Origin: Petasospora fabianii
Lineage: Eukaryota; Ascomycota; Saccharomycetes; Phaffomycetales; Wickerhamomycetaceae
Length of the DNA stretch: 64,000 bases
Reading direction: 5' to 3'
NCBI GenBank assembly: GCA_022641835.1
Contig: CP048722.1
Coordinates: forward strand, 62,001 to 126,000
Part shown: piece by piece, positions 50,454-59,268 of the stretch
Position numbering within the stretch: the first letter of the stretch is position 1
How the letters are laid out: each line of letters opens with the position of its first letter
Notes under the pieces: generated by a model
What the model saw: the letters and a program-made list of their open reading frames with translations, nothing else
What the model was told of the DNA's origin: nothing
Database searches by the model: none
Translations under genes and position numbers: made by a program

Positions 50454-51830
50454 ATGCGACTCACTGTTCCATTGGTGGGTCTCCTGGCATTAGCTGGGTC
50501 ATGTTTGGCTCTCGAGGAGTTTGATCTAAGTTCCTCTAATCAACCATATTGTTTCCCTATAAAGATCCATACCTCTGCCGAGAACGCCAAGGTTGATGTC
50601 AAAGTTACCAAATACGAGGTTTCTCCAAAGTACACCGATGTTGAAGATCGTAATGATACTCATGTTCTCGTTACTGCTTATAGAAAGATCCATGTTAATG
50701 ATCAACAACACTTTATGGGTGAATATGCCCCGTTGATTGTATGTTCAGATGAGGCTATCAAGAATGGATACTGTAAGGAGAAGCATAGAGGCAAACTGTT
50801 GTTTGAGTATAAGGATCCAGAGACTCATGATGGATTGATCACAAATGAAATCATCAATGATATGGAGTTACATGAGAACTTCTTCACTACTGATGAGAGT
50901 GGTGTTTATTGTGTTAAGGCATATGCCCCCTGGGGCGAATCCTTTAAACTTGATATCCAAGTTGAAGATGGACATAAGCAAGATACCAGCTTTAGACGTA
51001 AACAGTGGGGACTTATTTGGGAGAATGTCATCATCAGTTTCCCAATTTTGATCTTCACTGCTCTATGGATCTCATGGGCTCAAAATCATCCAATTGGTCT
51101 TAATGCCATTCCATACTCTGTAAAGATCATGCTTATCAATGGAATCTTTGCACTTATCGAGAACATCATCAAACAGCCCTTGTTTATTGGTCTGTCAGGG
51201 AATTTGAACCTGACTATTTACTTGCTCTGGTCCTCTTATTGGCTTTGGATGAATAGCTTCATTCCATATCAATGGTCAGGAAACTTCTCACATGGTAAGA
51301 TCACAGATTTCGAAGGTATCAAGACATTCTTCAGTATTCAACTCTTGTTAATTGGGACTTTTGTCCTAGAGTTTGTCCAATCGAACTACCCAGAGCTCAC
51401 AAAGACAACTACATTCGACATAATCCTCGGAGGCTTGCATGCGCTAGAGTTCCTCATCCAGTACTTATATCTCAACTTTAAGGTGTTCCAAAGATATCGC
51501 AATACAACAAAGGAATTCAAAGATTTCAACAAGTCTGGTTCTCCTGTTTACAAACAATTCACATGGTTTTTCCTCTCTGAGTACATCGGAATCCCATGTT
51601 CATTCTTCCTTGGGATGATCCTTACATTGGTTATGATGCATGGCCTTCCAAACATTTCAGCATATAGAGACAACTATATGCTTGATGGGGAAGAACACTT
51701 CTATTCTGATTCACCCATTATCGTCATAGGACTTGTGTATATCACTTTATGGAGAGGTTACGTCTTACTAAAGTATTGGACTCCAAGTTACTTCCATCAA
51801 CTCGAGACATACAAAGAACGTGAAGATTGA
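50454..51830 (+). CDS. Signal-peptide multi-pass membrane protein, array copy 2
   Basis: The 458-residue protein has a signal peptide (MRLTVPLVGLLALAGSCLA). The lumenal domain (about 20-185) has YCFPIKI, VTKYEVSPKY, a likely N-glycosylation site NDTH, VCSDEAIKNGYCKEKHRGK, and DMELHENFFTTDESGVYC. About seven membrane segments lie between 195 and 435. Conserved loops include WISWAQNHPIGLNAIPYSVK, FIPYQWSGNFSHGKIT and SPVYKQFTWFFLSEYIGIP. The C-tail is LLKYWTPSYFHQLETYKERED. Copy 3 is close to it over the whole length and in the flanks; copy 1 is a more distant relative. Function unknown. The preserved frame and strong conservation of cysteines and loops argue for function. Confidence 0.92.
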   Translation: MRLTVPLVGLLALAGSCLALEEFDLSSSNQPYCFPIKIHTSAENAKVDVKVTKYEVSPKYTDVEDRNDTHVLVTAYRKIHVNDQQHFMGEYAPLIVCSDEAIKNGYCKEKHRGKLLFEYKDPETHDGLITNEIINDMELHENFFTTDESGVYCVKAYAPWGESFKLDIQVEDGHKQDTSFRRKQWGLIWENVIISFPILIFTALWISWAQNHPIGLNAIPYSVKIMLINGIFALIENIIKQPLFIGLSGNLNLTIYLLWSSYWLWMNSFIPYQWSGNFSHGKITDFEGIKTFFSIQLLLIGTFVLEFVQSNYPELTKTTTFDIILGGLHALEFLIQYLYLNFKVFQRYRNTTKEFKDFNKSGSPVYKQFTWFFLSEYIGIPCSFFLGMILTLVMMHGLPNISAYRDNYMLDGEEHFYSDSPIIVIGLVYITLWRGYVLLKYWTPSYFHQLETYKERED

Positions 51831-51972
51831 TTGATAGTAATGCTATAATGCAACATAAAATGACTATGAGAAAAAGAGAAACCAGGGGAAACATAATAGC
51901 TTCTGTAGCCTACAAATGATAAAGATTAAAAACATTATTGAGCTTAGAAATGTTCAGTGTAGTTATTGTGGT

Positions 51973-52056
51973 GGTGTTCGGGTGTTCATACTATATAGGT
52001 GTCCGGGTGTTTTGTTTTGTCTTATTTTATTTAAAATGTTCTCCTGGTGTTCGGGT
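51973..52056. promoter_or_regulatory. Three GGTGTYCGGGT motifs upstream of array copy 3
   Basis: GGTGTTCGGGTGT at 51973, GGTGTCCGGGTGT at 51998 and GGTGTTCGGGT at 52046, followed by a T run and GATAAGGGCAC at 52102. All lie 92-231 bp upstream of the copy 3 start. The 373-bp spacer has no gene. Confidence 0.55.
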
Positions 52057-52203
52057 TTCTTCCTAAACGGGGAATTATATTTTTTTATTTTTTTTTTTTT
52101 TGATAAGGGCACACATCGTTAACTGAAGAAAAGGTTAAATGAGTTGAGATTGATTGTTTCTTCAGCTATTGTCAATCATTAAACTAAGCAAGATTCTGGT
52201 ACC

Positions 52204-53562
52204 ATGAAAATGCGACTCACAGTTCAATTGGTGGGTCTCCTGGGTTTAATCGGGTCATGTTTGGCTGTCCAGAACTTTGTTCAAACGTTCTCCAATGAAC
52301 AAGATTGTTTCCCCATAAGGATCCATCCTTCTGCCAAGATGGCCAAGATTAGTGCCAAAGTGACCAAATACGAGGTTTCTCCAGAATTCTCCGATGTTGA
52401 AGACCGTAATGATACGTTGATCATCATCACAACTTTCAGGAAGATTTACTTTAGTGAAGTAGAGCATCGTGGGTTTTATTTCCCGCTCTTTAAGTGTTCA
52501 GATGAGGCTATCATCAGAGGATACTGTGAGGAGGAAGTGAGAGGCCAGTCGATAGAAATAGATAAGCAGGATGGATTGTTCACAATTGAAATCATCAAAG
52601 ACATGGAATTGCACGAGAACTTCTTCACTACAGATGAAAGTGGAGTTTACTGTGTCAGGGCCTATTCGCCCTGGAGCAAATCCTTTCAGCTTGATATCCA
52701 AGTTGAAGATGGTTATGAACAAGATATCCACGTGAGAACAAATCAGTGGGAACCCATTTGGCAAATTGTCATCTTCAGTGTCCCAATTTTGATCTTCACC
52801 TTTCTATGGATCTCATGGGCCCAAAATCACCCCGTTGGTTTCAAGGCCATTCCATACTCTGTAAAGATCATGCTTATCAATGGAGTCTTTACAATTGTAC
52901 AGCCTATAATCTCCTTGTTTGATGTGTCGGTAAATTTGGCCTTGTTTCTTAATCTACTTTGGTCCTCTTATTGGCTTTGGATGAATAGCTTCATTCCTTA
53001 TCAATGGTCAGGAAACTTCTCACACGATAAGATCACACATTTTGAAGGCGTCAAAACATTCCTCAGTATTCAACTTTTGTTAATTGTGATCTTTATGCTA
53101 GAACTTGTTGGACCTAACTACTTTGGAATGTCGAAGACGACGACTAGATATTACTTCATCCACGAAGGTTTGGAAATGCTACAGAGTGCCATTGTGTTCT
53201 TATACATCTGCTTTAAGTTATTCCCAAGATATTACAATACTACAAAGAAGTTTAAGGATTCCAACCAGTCTAGATCTCCTATCTACAAACAATTTAGATG
53301 GTTTTTCCTCTCTGAGTACATCGGAATCCCATCTACACACTTCCTTGAGATGATCCTTGCTTGTGTTGTGATGGGTCTTCTAAAGATTTCAGCATACAGA
53401 GATAACTATATGATTGATGGCGAGGTACACTTCTATTCTGATTTACCCATGGTCGTCATAGGACTTGTGTATATCACTTTATGGAGAGGTTACTTTCTAC
53501 TAAAGTATTGGACTCCAAGTTACTTCCATCAACTCGAGACATACAAAGAACGTGGAGAATGA
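52204..53562 (+). CDS. Signal-peptide multi-pass membrane protein, array copy 3
   Basis: The 452-residue protein has the same plan as copy 2: a signal peptide starting MKMRLTVQLVGLLGLIGSCLA, a lumenal domain of about 175 residues with DCFPIRI, VTKYEVSPEF, NDTL and KCSDEAIIRGYCEEE, then about seven membrane segments. It keeps WISWAQNHPVGFKAIPYSVK, FIPYQWSGNFSHDKIT and the C-terminal LLKYWTPSYFHQLETYKERGE. Differences from copy 2 concentrate in the lumenal region between the second and third Cys motifs and in hydrophobic segments 3-5. The promoter and 3' flank also resemble copy 2, so the duplication unit was larger than the coding region. Function unknown. Confidence 0.92.
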   Translation: MKMRLTVQLVGLLGLIGSCLAVQNFVQTFSNEQDCFPIRIHPSAKMAKISAKVTKYEVSPEFSDVEDRNDTLIIITTFRKIYFSEVEHRGFYFPLFKCSDEAIIRGYCEEEVRGQSIEIDKQDGLFTIEIIKDMELHENFFTTDESGVYCVRAYSPWSKSFQLDIQVEDGYEQDIHVRTNQWEPIWQIVIFSVPILIFTFLWISWAQNHPVGFKAIPYSVKIMLINGVFTIVQPIISLFDVSVNLALFLNLLWSSYWLWMNSFIPYQWSGNFSHDKITHFEGVKTFLSIQLLLIVIFMLELVGPNYFGMSKTTTRYYFIHEGLEMLQSAIVFLYICFKLFPRYYNTTKKFKDSNQSRSPIYKQFRWFFLSEYIGIPSTHFLEMILACVVMGLLKISAYRDNYMIDGEVHFYSDLPMVVIGLVYITLWRGYFLLKYWTPSYFHQLETYKERGE

Positions 53563-53690
53563 TTAATGATAATGCTATAATTCAACATATAAAGTGCAGT
53601 TAGATTGATGACTATGAATATTAGAGCAAAAAGGGGGAAAACAAGGACATAACACATGACGAGCGATAGATGGATGATACACCCAAAAAT

Positions 53691-54314
53691 TTAGGCAAAC
53701 GAAACAGATTTTTTCTTTGGTTTTGACTCTTCTTGCTCCTCAGTCGAGGTCTTCTTTAACAATTGTGCTCTTTTTCTTCTCTCAGTTCTAGCCTTTGTAG
53801 CCTTATTCTTAATCTCTTGCTTCTTATCCTCGAGTTTATTCGTCTTTTCAGCTTCTTTCTTCTCCATCTCCTTACGCTTAAGCTCTCTTAAATCCTCAAG
53901 TTTTTGAGCCTTCTCAAGTTTAGACATATCTCTTTTCTCATCCTTGATGATAATCTCAGAGATGATACGGTCGTATTGCGTATGATCCTCTGGATCTTCT
54001 TGAACAAACTTCTTACCTTTCTTACCACGAGGTCTCTTGACACCGGGCATAATAGCACGATTTAACACGGGAAGATCCAACTCTTTCTCATCATAGACTC
54101 TTGGGGCCTTCTTCTTACCATATAATCGTATCTTGGCCTGTTCTTTCTTTACAGCAGCCTTATTTGGCTTTCTAACTTTGGACTTCTCCTGTTGGTTGGA
54201 AGTGATGGAGAGTCTATTGCGGGCCTCCGAGTCACGGAACACCTCAGACTCGATCGATCTCACACCATTCTGCTTCGCTGAACGCTTTGCTGTCTTCGAC
54301 TGTCTAACGGCCAT
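53691..54314 (-). CDS. LOC1: 60S ribosome biogenesis and mRNA-localisation protein
   Basis: Nucleolar RNA-binding protein that acts in pre-60S assembly and, in S. cerevisiae, in ASH1 mRNA localisation. The 207-residue length equals that of Loc1 (204). Matching blocks are SEVFRDSEARNRLS, KVRKPNKAAVKKEQAKIRLYGKKK, LPVLNRAIMPGVKRPRGKKGKKF, SKLEKAQKLEDLRELKRKEMEKKEAEK and a C-terminal KKSVSFA. It is highly basic, with a long charged helix (about 125-190). It converges with array copy 3, with 128 bp between stops. Confidence 0.94.
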   Translation of the reverse strand: MAVRQSKTAKRSAKQNGVRSIESEVFRDSEARNRLSITSNQQEKSKVRKPNKAAVKKEQAKIRLYGKKKAPRVYDEKELDLPVLNRAIMPGVKRPRGKKGKKFVQEDPEDHTQYDRIISEIIIKDEKRDMSKLEKAQKLEDLRELKRKEMEKKEAEKTNKLEDKKQEIKNKATKARTERRKRAQLLKKTSTEEQEESKPKKKSVSFA

Positions 54315-54522
54315 TGGATAACTAGGATTTTCTTAGTATATGTCTTTGTATAAAACAAGAGATGAGTTAGTCCCATTGAAGACTTTGGCACATAAATTTT
54401 TCTTATGGAGATTTGCCCGTGTGGAAATGGCAGACACCATATAATCTACTCATTTATTCTATTCATTTATACAGAGATTGATACAGAGATTGATACAGAG
54501 ATAGAGACGATTCATTTCAAAG

Positions 54523-54574
<52 letters not shown>
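54523..54574. repeat. CT and TA dinucleotide microsatellite
   Basis: (CT)n directly followed by (TA)n, ending about 10 bp from the stop of the DUF2470 gene, so probably in its 3' UTR. Confidence 0.88.
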
Positions 54575-54577
<3 letters not shown>

Positions 54578-54584
54578 CGATGGA

Positions 54585-55217
54585 TCAGTGGTTCAACTTG
54601 TCAGCAACATGCTGCTTGAATCTCTTGACAGATGGGTAACCTTCGAATAGACAGTCAATATACCATTCAATCTGATTATCAATTGGCACTCTATAGTATT
54701 CCAAGTTCTTCTTCATGAAAAGATAGCATTCAATAGCATGGAGACCAAGCGTAAGATAAGTGATGTTAAGACTGTTTGTCAAGAGCCAATCAGCTTGGGA
54801 TTGAGACAGAACAGAGAGCACTGTTGAGTTCTGTAAAAGTGAAGGCCACAAGTAACACCAGAATGGAAGATAGATGAGCGCAAGGAAAGACCATGACCTA
54901 ATTGAAAGTTTCTTGAAATCGGTGATCTGATGAGCATCAAATCCTCTTTTCTCAGCAGCAAACTTAGCCATCTCAACGAGTCTCGTACGGGCCTCTTTCA
55001 AATCCTCCATGGCAGGCTCAAAAGGTATGAGCTTCTCCACTGGGAACTCTAGATCGTCATGTTCAAATGTAATAGTCATATGTGTAAGCTCAATGTGGGT
55101 CATCTTGATGTTGTGCACTTTGGAGTCAAGCTTGACTGCGCCGTAAACGACAAGGTAATCCTCAATCGAGACACGATGGTCCTTGTTCATATGCGAAAGG
55201 ATACGAACTTCAGCCAT
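54585..55217 (-). CDS. DUF2470-domain membrane protein
   Basis: The 210-residue protein has an N-terminal DUF2470 domain (about 3-90), recognisable by ILSHMNKDHRVSIEDYLVVYG followed by THIELTHMTITFE and a Phe-Pro-Val segment. The fold is related to heme-utilisation HugZ proteins. Two or three membrane segments lie at about 110-180 (SWSFLALIYLPFWCYLWPSLL and NITYLTLGLHAIECYLFM). The C-terminus has a short Trp/Tyr-rich tail. Function in yeast unknown. I placed the start at ATG 55217 (MAEVRILSHMN); 16 upstream in-frame codons begin without a credible start. A GGTAGGGGCAC motif lies 121 bp upstream. Confidence 0.85.
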   Translation of the reverse strand: MAEVRILSHMNKDHRVSIEDYLVVYGAVKLDSKVHNIKMTHIELTHMTITFEHDDLEFPVEKLIPFEPAMEDLKEARTRLVEMAKFAAEKRGFDAHQITDFKKLSIRSWSFLALIYLPFWCYLWPSLLQNSTVLSVLSQSQADWLLTNSLNITYLTLGLHAIECYLFMKKNLEYYRVPIDNQIEWYIDCLFEGYPSVKRFKQHVADKLNH

Positions 55218-55337
55218 TGTCTTAGTGTATATATCTCTCTTTAAGTCTGGGTCTAATAAGATCAAAAAGATAAAATATGGGTACTAAAAAGGGGAAACTA
55301 AAAAGTATAAACATTCATCTACAACATGTTCGCGCAT

Positions 55338-55348
55338 GGTAGGGGCAC
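55338..55348. promoter_or_regulatory. GGTAGGGGCAC motif upstream of the DUF2470 gene
   Basis: Perfect copy of the recurrent 11-mer, in the 212-bp spacer between the DUF2470 start and the SPA2 stop. Confidence 0.45.
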
Positions 55349-55429
55349 TATCAGAATCTCTACTACTTAAGTATTCCACTATTAAAAATATATCGTACAG
55401 AGTTCATTCATTAACCAAAGATCTATTAA

Positions 55430-58400
55430 TCAATGGACCAACCTAGCATTCAGGTGGGCAATCTCCTCTTTCAAATTGGCCTCCTCAACGCTCTTCACCA
55501 ACTCCTTAGTACACTTAGCAACATCAAAGGCAATACCAGCTAATCTCTGTTTGAACTGCTTGTCAGCGTACTCATCGTCATCATCAACATCATCACCCTT
55601 AGTACACAGAACAATCATTCTTCTCTTAGAGTCAGCCAAACTGTCAACAACCCATCTGCCATGCTCTTTCAACTGAGCATTACGACTTTGGTTCATCGAA
55701 TTACTCGTAGCATCAACCATCTGGGAAACAACATCACTAATATCCTTCGATCCTCTTCTTAACTGGCCCTTAGTAGAATCAGCTGTCTTGATAGAAGTCA
55801 ACAATGCCTGGATTGTAGCAATAACCTTAACGGTCTGGTGTTCCAAATACAATAACAACTCGGTCAATGTGTTGTCTGGATCCTCAATGTCAAATTCATC
55901 AACGTCAAAGTCTTCCTCATCAATCTGTCTCTGAGTGGACTGAGATGTTGCAGCATGTGCTTCTTTGACATCCTGGGGAACAGATGTCTCTGGCAAAGTA
56001 GCAGTGACTGGTGACTTATCATTCCACACGTTATTATCATCAATAGCAAGCGGTTCGGTCGTGGCTTTACTCAAGGTCTCAGTAGGAGACTTTACTTCAT
56101 CCTGTGATGTCTCATCACTCTTAGTTGACTTCGGAGATGTAGAGAAGGCACTCTCCTCACTCTCGGCACTACTCTTACCAGGTGATTCCGTCTGCATAGA
56201 TTTCATCAACACAGAGGCACCGGCAGCAGCAACTCCAGTAGCGGATGCCAAAGCAGCAGCTGGAGCAGCCTTAGAAGTTGTGAGAGCCTTAAGAGGGGAG
56301 TCGTCTGTGTGTACCTCTGGTGATTTCTCACTAGCAGAAGACTCCATGCTGGTCAATTCGGCAATCCCAGTGGAGGGACTAATCTGAGGTACCACATCTT
56401 TGGTAGCAGAAATAGGTTTCTCGACTCCCTGAACAGTTGTTGGTTCAGTTGTGTCATTTGTTTCATTTGTTGAGGCTGGTGTATCATCCGTTAATGAGCG
56501 AGATGTGATACCTGACTCACTCACTTTTCTCTTGCCAAAGAGACCGATAGCATTGTCGGACAATGGACTAACAACCTGCTTCTTCGATTTGGGAGATGAA
56601 GATGGTGTAGGGTCAGCTTGTTGTTCGAACTGCTTAACCTTGGACAAGATGTTCCCTGATGATGACTTTCTCAGACCGTTCAGAGGGGAAGTGGGTTCCT
56701 TGGAAGGCTCTGGTGAGTATCTTGATGCGAGGGGTGAGATCTTGGAAGGCGTCTTCATCTCTGAAGATGTTGCAGCAACGGACTTTGAAGCCAATGGTGA
56801 GCTGGAGTGCTTCTTATCAGAGTTTTGGAGACTATTGGCTAATTGTGAATTGATTGTCAGGTTCAACGGGCGTGGTGTAGCCGTGGTACCGACAGATCTT
56901 GGACTAGTGGATCCACTTTCACTTTTCATGGCCATTCTTAAAGGTCTCACAGGTGAAACATCGGCCTCAGATGTCTCATCAAATGTTGGAGCGGGACGGT
57001 CCGTAGCAGATGCGGCAGATGCATCTGTAGAGTTGTCGATAGTAAGTTTGACGTCTTGAATAAGCTCAAAGACACTGAAAGCAATTTGGCTAACAGCGGA
57101 CTCAACAATCAGCTTTGGCAAGAGTTCATTGTAGATCTTATAATACCTCGTAGATGTGATGGCATGAGATAAGGAAGCACGGACCATTTCGGCCTTTTCC
57201 GACTGTGGAACACCGGAGACAATCTTACCAGCAATATCCGTGATGGTAGACATATGATCAAACAATGACGATGAATTCTGTGGGTCAGAACTGACGGTAG
57301 AGAGTGAAATAAGATACTGTTCAATCTCGTCACGCAACTTGGTGGCAAGTGTCAATGGGATGAGTCCACTAGTAGATGTGTACTTCGAGAGTGCCTTGTC
57401 TGAGATGGTGTTGAGTGAAGGTGTGTTCTTTTGGTGTAATTCCTTGAGCGTTAAATATTTAGCCTTCCATGTAGAATCGCTAACTTCAACACCATCTCTA
57501 TCTGTAATTTTGCTGGAGACGTTGGTATCTTGAAGGCGGCCAGACTCGAGCTTCTTGATCTCTTGATCTTTAGTCTCAATCTCTGTCTGAAGCTTAGATA
57601 TCTTTGCAGTCAAATTATCATTATGTTTCTGGAGTGTCTTAACCTGTTCTTCATACTTCTCAGCCTTGGTGTGAAGGAGATTGTTCTTTTGCTCAAGATC
57701 AGTGATCTTATTGTCCATTTTGGTCCCTTCTTGGAGAAGCAGCTCAATCTCTCTGTCCTTGTTTCTATTCTTCGACAATGACAGACCACGTTGCAGACTC
57801 GTACGTGAAGCCGATGGCGAGAATCCATTCATCTCACCAACGGTATCTCTTGTTGAGCTCGAGCTCGTTTGGGATGCGATACTCTGTCTCTGTGCTGGAA
57901 CCTGTCTTGGGCTGTAGTTGGATAACACACTTGGACCTTGCCCATGACTATGGTCAGGAGGGCTAGTTGCAGATGTGGTTGAGGCCTTGTTCAGTGATCT
58001 TGATCGAGCGTGCGTGTTTTCAGATGCGTTCGCCTTGTTTGCCAAGTGTGGTTCGTTTGAAACATGCACTTCATTTGTAGGTATCTTTTGTTCAGTAACA
58101 ACATCATGATCCTCTTCTTCATCGCTACTCCAAGCCATGTCAGCCTTTGTCGGTATAACTGTAGTTGGTTGAAGAGAAACAATGCCCTGTACTTTACCAT
58201 CTGAGCCCTTAGACTGAACGGATTGTCTGACAGGGTCCTGGGAGGCTCCATCACTCGTTGCGGTCAAAACTGTATCTGTTGAGACTCTCTGATTAGTTGG
58301 GCTTTGAACCTTCGGCTGCTGATTATAGAGATTGTTATTCTCGACGTAGATCGTGCTTCTACGCTCGATTTCGTAGAAAATGTCACTCACCAAATCTCTG

Positions 58401-58705
58401 AATCTGGTCTGCTGTAACGATCCCAATTTTTCTCTAGCTTCATTTCTCTTACGATGGAAAGAGTCCATTGGGAGTAAGAAGTTTGGTTCTTCCTGTGATT
58501 CGCTGATTCTTCTTTGCAGCTCATCATAAACATCAGTACTCAATTCATAAAACTGGGACGGTGAGAGGTTCAACAATTTCTGTCTAGCCTTAGCGGCTCT
58601 GGCTGGATTGGGCTTTGTAGGTGCCGGAGACACCGCAAGGAATTGTTTCAGTGCCACATGGTACTGTTTGAGAGTGGAATACTGCTCTGGTGATAGGTCG
58701 GACAT
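55430..58705 (-). CDS. SPA2: Polarisome scaffold protein
   Basis: Scaffold that gathers formin, MAP kinases and Rab GAPs at sites of polarised growth. The 1091-residue protein starts with two Spa2-homology repeats (about 28-65: ARQKLLNLSPSQFYELSTDVYDELQRR; about 86-118: AREKLGSLQQTRFRDLVSDIFYEIERR). A Ser-rich region and a coiled coil (about 318-395) follow. A second conserved block (about 430-560) starts SGLIPLTLATKLRDEIEQYL. After a long Ser/Thr/Pro/Lys stretch comes the C-terminal SHD-V-like domain (about 960-1091: TLTELLLYLEHQTVKVIATIQALL ... FDVAKCTKELVKSVEEANL). SPH1 is the S. cerevisiae paralogue. ACGCGT elements lie upstream at 58778 and 59022. Confidence 0.94.
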   Translation of the reverse strand: MSDLSPEQYSTLKQYHVALKQFLAVSPAPTKPNPARAAKARQKLLNLSPSQFYELSTDVYDELQRRISESQEEPNFLLPMDSFHRKRNEAREKLGSLQQTRFRDLVSDIFYEIERRSTIYVENNNLYNQQPKVQSPTNQRVSTDTVLTATSDGASQDPVRQSVQSKGSDGKVQGIVSLQPTTVIPTKADMAWSSDEEEDHDVVTEQKIPTNEVHVSNEPHLANKANASENTHARSRSLNKASTTSATSPPDHSHGQGPSVLSNYSPRQVPAQRQSIASQTSSSSTRDTVGEMNGFSPSASRTSLQRGLSLSKNRNKDREIELLLQEGTKMDNKITDLEQKNNLLHTKAEKYEEQVKTLQKHNDNLTAKISKLQTEIETKDQEIKKLESGRLQDTNVSSKITDRDGVEVSDSTWKAKYLTLKELHQKNTPSLNTISDKALSKYTSTSGLIPLTLATKLRDEIEQYLISLSTVSSDPQNSSSLFDHMSTITDIAGKIVSGVPQSEKAEMVRASLSHAITSTRYYKIYNELLPKLIVESAVSQIAFSVFELIQDVKLTIDNSTDASAASATDRPAPTFDETSEADVSPVRPLRMAMKSESGSTSPRSVGTTATPRPLNLTINSQLANSLQNSDKKHSSSPLASKSVAATSSEMKTPSKISPLASRYSPEPSKEPTSPLNGLRKSSSGNILSKVKQFEQQADPTPSSSPKSKKQVVSPLSDNAIGLFGKRKVSESGITSRSLTDDTPASTNETNDTTEPTTVQGVEKPISATKDVVPQISPSTGIAELTSMESSASEKSPEVHTDDSPLKALTTSKAAPAAALASATGVAAAGASVLMKSMQTESPGKSSAESEESAFSTSPKSTKSDETSQDEVKSPTETLSKATTEPLAIDDNNVWNDKSPVTATLPETSVPQDVKEAHAATSQSTQRQIDEEDFDVDEFDIEDPDNTLTELLLYLEHQTVKVIATIQALLTSIKTADSTKGQLRRGSKDISDVVSQMVDATSNSMNQSRNAQLKEHGRWVVDSLADSKRRMIVLCTKGDDVDDDDEYADKQFKQRLAGIAFDVAKCTKELVKSVEEANLKEEIAHLNARLVH

Positions 58706-59268
58706 TCTGGTATGTATATGATGTTACCGCTGAGCCCCAATATGTTAGACTTGAATCTGATGTAGAAGCCGCGGCAGACGCGTTTAACGGGCGGCTAAGA
58801 TCAAGCAGTGACTAAAATAGTACAAAATGCCAACCGCGCTGTTAACAAGTGTAAACTGTGCGTAAATGACCCGTTGAGTGCCGTTTCTGGGTTGGTGATG
58901 AGCCCTTTGTTGTGGGTCTGCGCCTGGTTTTTGTGGTGGCTTTTTCTGTTTTGATCTCGACCGCGTTTTTTTTTTTTTTTTTTTTAGTTTTTCGCGCGCG
59001 CGTTCCTGGAACCGACGCGCGACGCGTGAACACTGAAATTTTCGTCTATACTCATTTCATTGTATTGTGTTAGACCAACCAATCACAACTAGCGATGACC
59101 TCTGCAACAGTGCATACCTCCCCTGACAACGTCAGCCTCGTGTAACATTTCGCTTTAGCGAACCGGAGTTGCGAAACAGACGGCTCTTGAGCTACAAGGA
59201 ATCTCAACAAGAGAGAACAATCAACATCCGTATACAATAGTTCTAGTGCTCTAATCTCCCTCCAGTGA
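58706..59268. other. Spacer with two ACGCGT boxes and a T run
   Basis: A 563-bp region between the SPA2 start and RAD9 stop. ACGCGT occurs at 58778-58783 (73 bp from SPA2) and 59022-59027. A T run of about 19 (near 58967-58985) is followed by a CGCGCGCG stretch. No gene is seen; short frames here are Arg/Lys low-complexity. Confidence 0.6.

Noticed and set aside
58842-59033. Arg/Lys-rich frame upstream of SPA2
   Set aside because: Low-complexity translation of a T run and CGCG stretch in a promoter.
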